Positions 58,018-64,000 of a stretch of DNA of 64,000 nucleotides are shown here, piece by piece. The position numbers and the translations under genes were made by a program. Each line of letters opens with the position of its first letter. Position 1 is the first letter of the stretch. Origin of the DNA: Enoplolaimus lenunculus (taxonomy: Eukaryota; Nematoda; Enoplea; Enoplida; Thoracostomopsidae); the NCBI GenBank assembly GCA_030248215.1, contig JASANG010002634.1, forward strand, positions 1 to 64,000. The letters are read 5' to 3'. Below the pieces are notes generated by a model. That model did no database searches. It saw only the letters and a program-made list of their open reading frames with translations, and was not told the DNA's origin.

Positions 58018-58090
58018 AGTGCCGCAATAGCTCAGTTGGTAAGAGAATTGGCCCGGTAAGCCGAAGATCGCTGGCGCGAATACTGTGCCT
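58018..58090 (+). repeat. tRNA-like pseudogene or SINE head
   Basis: GCCGCAATAGCTCAGTTGG (A-box-like), anticodon arm TTGGC-CCGGTAA-GCCGA (a GGT-like anticodon), then CGCTGGCGCGAATAC where the T-arm should be. The T stem does not pair and the loop lacks TTCGA, so it is not functional. It shares the CCCGGTAA loop with 27217-27290. Confidence 0.6.
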
Positions 58091-58593
58091 ACCAAAATTA
58101 TTCCAAAAATCATGTGTTCGAATTAAGCTTTTAAGTTGCCTGTATCACTATTACCTATATATTCACAAAGTTTATTTTTATAAAGAGGAATTAGTCATAA
58201 ATAAGTTTTTCGGTTCCTTCGTCTTTGAATGCAGGAATAGGAACAGGAATTGAGTTTTTGCACGAATTCCGGTCGAACCCTTGTACTTATGTATTGTACT
58301 ATTTGTATGCCTGCTATTCTTTTAACAAATCTGGGGTGAACGAGGGAGGGTATAAAGGGACGGCATACCTTGTAAACAATTTATGGTGTTCAGCTCGTAA
58401 CTTTTTTTATTTAATTGGCAGGTGGCAAAGCATGATACCTCACAATGTGGCAAATTCGATTATCTTTTGAGTACTTTACCGGATTTTTTAGCTTAAAGCA
58501 TCGGAAGATTGCAGTCGGCACTATATTTGTAGAGCAGTATGATTACCCCGGAAAAATTTTGATTTTCCTGGAAATGCACGATTACATAACTAC

Positions 58594-58985
58594 CAGGGTG
58601 CAACCGGAATTCCGGTTCCGGTTCCGGCATTTTTTCACCTTCCGGTTCCGGTTCCGGTAAATTTTTACCGGATTTAAAAATTCCGGTATTATAATTTGGC
58701 CGTTTTCTTAACTTTGCTAATTTAATAAGAATCTTTTTTGAAAGCCACTTGTACTCCGAATATAAGCCATTGATGGTGGATTTCACTTCAGTCTATGATG
58801 AAAATCTAAAATACAACAAATAAAATAAATACCTATGTTCGACTAAGGTTATTTCACAAATAATAGAGCAAAAAATAAGATTAAAATGAAATTTTTGGTG
58901 ATATGCATTTTTCACTTTCCGGTTCCGGTTCCGGTAAAATTTTCAAATTCCGGTTCCGGTAAATTGTAATTCCGGTTGCACCCTG
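58594..58985. mobile_element. hAT-type MITE with perfect 8-base target duplication
   Basis: CAGGGTGCAACCGGAATTCC to AATTCCGGTTGCACCCTG, flanked by ATAACTAC on both sides. 392 bases; TTCCGGTTCCGG runs near both ends. Reverse orientation of 37370-37748 and closely similar to it, so recently mobile. Confidence 0.93.
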
Positions 58986-59370
58986 ATAACTACCAAGTTG
59001 GTTGCACAAAGAGCATAGTTCTTGGAGACAAATTCAAGTTGTTTTCAGCGTTGGGAATAAGTCTTGTTTAGAAATCAAGTATTTTTCAACGCAACTGAGG
59101 CGATTCAATTAACCTTTTAAAAAACTTTTTGACTTTTTGGAGATGTGTAAAATTGATATATACCCTCCAGAAACGCACATTTTGAACTGTATTAGCTGTG
59201 TTTTCTTCGCGATCTTGATACTACCGGCGGTAATTATGTTACAAGTGCACATTTAAGTTCATCCCATATGGTGTGTAATGCGGTTTCTAATTAAAAATAA
59301 TACTTTTTTCCAATCAAGTCTTTATTACAAAGCATTATTGCACTATTTAATAAAAATTTAGGGCCAGGTG

Positions 59371-59700
59371 CAGGGTGGCAACAAATGTTCGAATTCGGCA
59401 AAAATTTGCGGTGTGGATTCGGATTTGGTTGTAAAAAAGCTTAATCCAAACCGAATTCAACAATGTTCGACAATATGTTTCTCATGTTCAAGCAATAAAA
59501 ATTTTAAATAATTTAACGCTTAAAAGTTAAAAGTAATGCGGCTGGCATTACGTTGATATTATTGGACGAATTATAGTTAAATCAAACTCAAATGTGTAAC
59601 GTGCAAGATTCGGATTACGCAAATTAGCAATGGATTCTGGTTCGATCAAATGGTGGATTTCGAGCCACTGTGGCCAGGTGTCAACCTAAAACACATGTTC
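59371..59700. mobile_element. hAT-like MITE, 'CAGGGTGGCAAC' type
   Basis: CAGGGTGGCAACAAATGTTCG left, AGCCACTGTGGCCAGGTGTC right, with GGATTCGGATT words inside. Decayed ends. An open frame at 59650-59985 partly overlaps it and has no recognisable domain. Confidence 0.45.
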
Positions 59701-60104
59701 CGAAGTCTGTGGTTATTTCAAAATTATTTGTACAAAATAGAAAATTTCGAGATGGATCACATTTTGAAATTTTGGATCCATAACTTTATTAAATTAGACA
59801 ACCACAGCCCACATATGGAAACTCATATTCCTCAGGCTTTGTTGAGCCTTCAAAAGAGCCCAAATTTGCCTATCTTTTTAAATTTTTTGGTATATTTGTT
59901 TTTCGGGGGGATCGAAATTTCCACGCATCTTCTGCCCTCATTGTTAGGTCATTATAGTAACTCAGTAAAACATTCGAATCCTTAACAATTCGCATATGCA
60001 ATGGATTACCCTATATTTTATGCTACTGGTTTCTCCCTCTTCCCATACCAGAAGTGGCGGAAATTGGCAGTGTAAATGTGAAAACCCTCATCAGCGGAGC
60101 GCAG

Positions 60105-60560
60105 TGCGGCCTCCATGGCTTAGTGGTAGAGCGTTTGCTTAATGGTCTGCAGGCTTGAGAGTTTGAAAACATGCGCCTGCTTTTTCAGCTGGTTAATAAA
60201 GCGGTGTGAAGTTTCGACTGTGCCTGCCTAGGCTGGCACGGAGCTACTCTGTGGACTCAATGTTAAATGCCGCAAGGTTGAACACGGTATCCGTCGAAAA
60301 TCAGGTGGTCGGTTAATGGACGACCTTGGTGAAATCGGGGAATGTAAGCATAGGGGACAAGCTTGTTCGATTCCTTACGCTTTACTTATAATGCATTGCA
60401 CTTTCTTGTATGCTGTTTACATGTAGGCATGTAGTCGTCGATGAAGGCCGTTGGAGAGGAGGGCTGTGAGGCTTAGTGGTAGAGAGTTTGCGTAAGGATT
60501 CGCTGGCTTGAGAGTTTGAACCCACCCCGCGTCTGATTTTCCAGAAATGTAAAAAAGGCC
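60105..60560 (+). repeat. Two tRNA-derived SINE units
   Basis: Unit 1: head with TGGCTTAGTGGTAGAGCG (A box) and TTGAGAGTTTGAAAACATG (B box) at about 60112-60180. Then come CAGCTGGTTAATAAAGCGG, ACACGGTATCCGTCGAAAAT, GACGACCTTGG and the TGCATTGCACTTTCTTGTAT tail. A second head with GGCTTAGTGGTAGAGAG and GAGAGTTTGAACCCACC follows at about 60470-60530. Same family as 29345-30310, opposite strand. Confidence 0.75.
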
Positions 60561-60959
60561 TGATGTCCCGATCGTTACCTACCTGGACGACAATGCTAGC
60601 TATTGTGATGTTACCAGTGTATAAACTTACCATTATCTGCTGCGCTTCTTAGCTATTATTGACTTTGTGTTATGTGTTAACTTTTCACATGCGTGTGTGT
60701 TTGTTTACATTCTGGAATTTTGTCGGGCACTTTCCTAGGTCCACGTTTGATTAATTTCATATTTTAGCATTTTAAAATCTAACGTTTAGATTTTCTACTA
60801 TATTATTTCAGCTTGGCGGCACAGTAAGCTCCACCAGTATAACTTTCGTTGTATATGTGCTAAAAGGAGAGCGTTTAGTATTGAACATTTAGCGATATGA
60901 AGTTATGGGACATTAAGTTTTATTTGAGTTAATAATTAATGTACTATGAAGAGCTCGTC

Positions 60960-62097
60960 ATGGACGACGATGGGAGCACTGAAAATGGTCCATCTACTAG
61001 TGAACAAGATACAGTGATTAATGAGGTATGTATTATATACTTGTAGCAATATCCTGGTGTTGCTTTACTTTTTATAGTAGTAGTTGAGCTTTTTCCAGTT
61101 TTGATTTCGCCAGTCCCGTAACCCGGAGAAGAAGAGGAATATTTTTAGATGAGGCAAGGTAGTGTAACATTTTTTCGACGCTGTTGACAATTTTTTTAGC
61201 TCGGGGAGTGAATATGTCGTAGCAGGGGGCGGCGCTGCCATAGTCCCCTCTTAATTTGCAGGAACTGTGAAAGTTTAAATGACCTTGAATATCTATTTTA
61301 GTGTATTCTGTGTAATATGGTGTTCTTTATGTTTCAGGTAGATGTGTATTTATCGAAGCAACTCCAAAATAATCTATATTTATTACAGGTATATAGGGCT
61401 ATTTGCTTTGCCTTTCTTACGTTAACTGTGCAATTTTGTAGCTAATGTAGTCTAATATTTATATATGAATGCACTAATGGAGTGATATATATTTGCTGAC
61501 GCCGGCATCAAACTATTTATATGGAACTTGCAAAGCTCAATTATAGAGCAGCTTGTTTGAATTTATGAACCAGTATCTGTTAGGACTGGGCTAAAATGTT
61601 TACGTATTCGAGTACATATGATTTATTTTAGCACAATTTGCGTCCTAAAGAAACTTCTCAAGGCGTTGATGCAGTAGAAGCAAGAATAAAACGTCAACAA
61701 ATGCTTGTAAACAATACAATTGTTTATCTCTTTGAATTATTTGAAGTTTTACTAACTTAGTGTGATAATTCAATATTTAGTGTAACTTTTGTAAATATGT
61801 CGCGCGGATAGTTTGAAGGTTGAAAGCATGGAAAGGAGAGGTATGAAATAAAAGCTATTGAGTGATTAGGGCAGCGTTTCTATTCATCTGTGATGAGAAG
61901 TTTCGAATTTTACCTGATTTAGTGTCTCCGCGGTGAGCAATAATTGTTCTAGTGTTTCGCAACTATTGTTTGATTTCAACATTGTAGCTTGAATTAAAAG
62001 TACAACTGGATACACAGAGCAATACGTACGATGCACAACAAGCGCAGCAAATGGCGCACAGCTGTTCACGGAGTGTGTTCGAGGCTCTATATCCCGG
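60960..62097 (+). CDS. POLR3E: RNA polymerase III subunit RPC5, N-terminal part
   Basis: Exons 60960-61025, 61338-61388, 61632-61706 and 61988-62097 join in phase (0, 0, 0, then 2 at the last donor GTTAGT). The start MDDDGSTENGPSTSEQDT is followed by VINEVDVYLSKQLQNNLYLL. This aligns with human VVQEIDVYLAKSLAEKLYLFQ, and H-N-LRP takes the place of YPVRP. Next, RIKRQQMLLELKVQLDT, then SNTYD and QQAQQMA, parallel human KPKQQKVELEMAIDT, PNYC and GEQIA. RPC5 pairs with RPC4 in the Pol III enzyme that makes tRNA and 5S rRNA. Only about 100 residues are visible; human RPC5 is about 700. A doubtful next exon, 62986-63024, fits the phase but not the human sequence. The rest lies beyond the window or in small exons I could not find. 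Confidence 0.82.
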
Positions 62098-62123
62098 GTT
62101 AGTTTGAAATTAGCGATGTACCG

Positions 62124-62645
62124 ATACCAGGGTGCAAAGCGGAATTATATTATATCACAGGGGTGGGCGGTCTCGGTTAAAAGCCGAGACCGAAATCGAA
62201 ATCGTGACCGAGACCTGACTGTCGAAATCGGGTAAGAAAAGTCTCAGTCCATTTTTGGTTATCACCAAAAAATTAAAATTTTCAAAATACTATTTCTAAT
62301 GCTTTTTCGTAGTTTTTTGTTTTTATGGTTCTTTTGTATTTTTCATAGCATTTTTATGTTTGTTCAGAATATGTGCTCGTAATTATTGCTTAACTATGTA
62401 TGAAATTTCATATTTTCACAGAAAAATTTTATTCATCCACCATCGCTTACTTCAACAATACAGTCATACATTTGCTGCATCCTGAACTTCTGGTCTCGGT
62501 TCCAAACCACCGAGACTAAAAAAGCGAGACCGAGACCTGCAAATAGCGAGACTTACCGAGACCGAGACTCCCATCCCTGTCATACCGGAATCGGAACCGC
62601 AATTTTATACCGGAATTGTAACCGGAATGGGAACTGGTAATTATG
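62124..62645. mobile_element. hAT-like CAGGGTGCAA element interrupted by a 'GTCTCGG' element
   Basis: Outer pieces CAGGGTGCAAAGCGGAATTA and ACCGGAATCGGAACCGC then AACCGGAATGGGAACTGG. Inner element CAGGGGTGGGCGGTCTCGG to CCGAGACTCCCATCCCTG (about 62159-62578). Both non-coding, in the last visible POLR3E intron. Confidence 0.7.
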
Positions 62646-64000
62646 TGACCGTACGGATAATTTGTATTGACAAATATAATTTTCATTTAGGGCGTCTGTT
62701 CGCAGGCAACAATTTTCAAATGGTTGAATGAACAAATTGTCGATTTTTTGCTTCTATAAAGCTAAACTACAATCAATTATTGATGTTAACTCATCGAAAG
62801 CCATTTAATAGATAAATAATACAGAATTTTTGTGCAACGTGTACAACCAGTAAGATTAAAAATAAAACGTCAAAATTTTGATTCGGATTGATTGCACATC
62901 GATATTTCAAATGCTTAACGGTATGTGCAATTTAGGTGTAAAATGTTTGTGTGACGTAACTGACATAACTCTATGTCGAGCCTAGATCTGTGCTAAATGG
63001 GAGGTATCTTACATGCAAAAGCAGGTAATAACACCTATTCTACTACCCAAGTTCTAAGAAACTGGCGTTAAACTTCCATAACCGCGTGATGAATCTGGAC
63101 TCTGAAACTATTCGATATTGAATTCAGCATCATGTGAACACCGTATAATCTATGTTTAAATCAGAGTTTTACCGGATATTATGCTCCGGCAAAAAATGGA
63201 CATCCGGACCGATCCAGTATTCTACACTGCCTGATATTTATTGCTGAAAAGTATTACATAATCTCATAACTCTGTATTATAATGTTATTTATGACCGAAA
63301 TCACAGCGTTTCGCGGTAATCTTAGTTCAAAAGACTCCCATGAAAAATTTACAATATACTATAGAAGGTACTAAATTAGCGTGGTTAAGTTTAACATTTT
63401 GTTGAAATATGCACTTAAATACCTGGCTCCAGCTTAATTCTCTTTCAATTTCCCTCGCTGGTTTATAGGAGTGTACCTGATTACGAAACTGTAATGTCGC
63501 TTTTTATGTTTGAAAAAATCTACTAAAACGTACTGTTGTCATGCTATAATATTGGATTCTGGATGTTGAATTTTAAGGACAAAAGCTTAAAATAATCGGT
63601 GTTATCAAAACCGGATAGTAAACTTTGTGTAAAGGAACCAGAGCGATATAGAGTCTAAATTTGCGCACTGTTGAATGTATTCGAGCGGTGCAAAAATGTA
63701 TTTATTGATTTAAGATTGGTTGTTGACGTGGATTTTTTTATTTTATGTCATTGCCCAGTCTTGCCTTGCCCGGAAATGCAGTCGCTGTAAAATATTTAGT
63801 ATTTCCAAATGTAAAACGCAGTTTTGCGATATGCGGGAGCATGGCCGTAAATATCCGGTACCCGCGTTAGTTTATGCCGGAACTGGATACGGATGTCGGC
63901 TTTTGCCGGATATTAAACTGGATATCCGGTCGATCGCTGAATATATTATTTTAGTGTAAAAGGAATTAAATACATTACAATTTATTTTAGTGGTCGACTT
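62646..64000. other. Intron or downstream sequence of POLR3E
   Basis: About 62680-62920 has words of the 42842-type MITE (TCAATTATTGATG, TTGATTCGGATTGATTGCAC). About 63830-63930 has GGATATCCGGTCGATCGC words of the GGATATCCGG type. No further RPC5 exon is convincing. Confidence 0.4.

Noticed and set aside
58018-58090. Functional tRNA-Thr(GGT)
   Set aside because: The T stem does not pair and the TTCGA loop is lost; it is a pseudogene or SINE head.
59650-59985. 111-codon open frame
   Set aside because: It starts inside a decayed MITE and shows no domain or splice partner.
62986-63024. Fifth POLR3E exon
   Set aside because: Splice sites and phase fit, but the 13 residues do not resemble RPC5; kept only as a doubtful possibility.

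Overview
The window is AT-rich animal DNA with spliced genes and a very heavy load of short inverted-repeat DNA transposons. Four protein-coding genes can be supported, each with GT-AG introns whose reading phases agree across every junction: a neuropeptide-type G protein-coupled receptor (21812-26611, +, 3 exons); the spliceosomal core protein SmG/SNRPG (31033-31667, +, 2 exons); a centrosomin/CDK5RAP2/myomegalin-family centrosome scaffold (55601-34483, -, 27 coding exons, 1516 residues); and the 5' part of RNA polymerase III subunit RPC5/POLR3E (60960 onward, +, cut by the window end). A peptide GPCR plus a CM1-bearing centrosomin homologue point to an invertebrate animal. Nematodes carry no recognisable centrosomin orthologue (they use the analogue SPD-5), so a nematode is unlikely even though TTAGGC-like tracts abound. 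A tunicate or another compact invertebrate genome would fit, but I cannot place it firmly.

Layout. 1-10897 is one giant imperfect palindrome: two arms of about 5.2 kb around a 0.5 kb centre, with no credible gene. The left arm runs off the window edge. 10.9-21.8 kb is gene-free and packed with MITE families. 21.8-26.6 kb is the receptor gene, whose introns hold members of several of those families. 26.6-31.0 kb holds MITEs and a cluster of tRNA-derived SINE units. 31.0-31.7 kb is SNRPG. A tandem-repeat element follows, then the convergent centrosomin homologue, whose introns carry hAT-type MITEs in place of the TTAGGC family. 55.6-61.0 kb is a shared 5' intergenic region between the centrosomin homologue and divergent POLR3E, with more hAT-type MITEs and SINEs.

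The genes are housekeeping (splicing, centrosome, Pol III) or neuroendocrine signalling, and nothing suggests they form one pathway. The unusual content is the repeat landscape: the giant palindrome centred on a small inverted-repeat element, and a family of GGCC-ended MITEs whose interior is built from TTAGGC telomere-like hexamers. I recognised no LTR element, retrovirus, Polinton or reverse transcriptase, no CRISPR array and no intact tRNA or rRNA gene.
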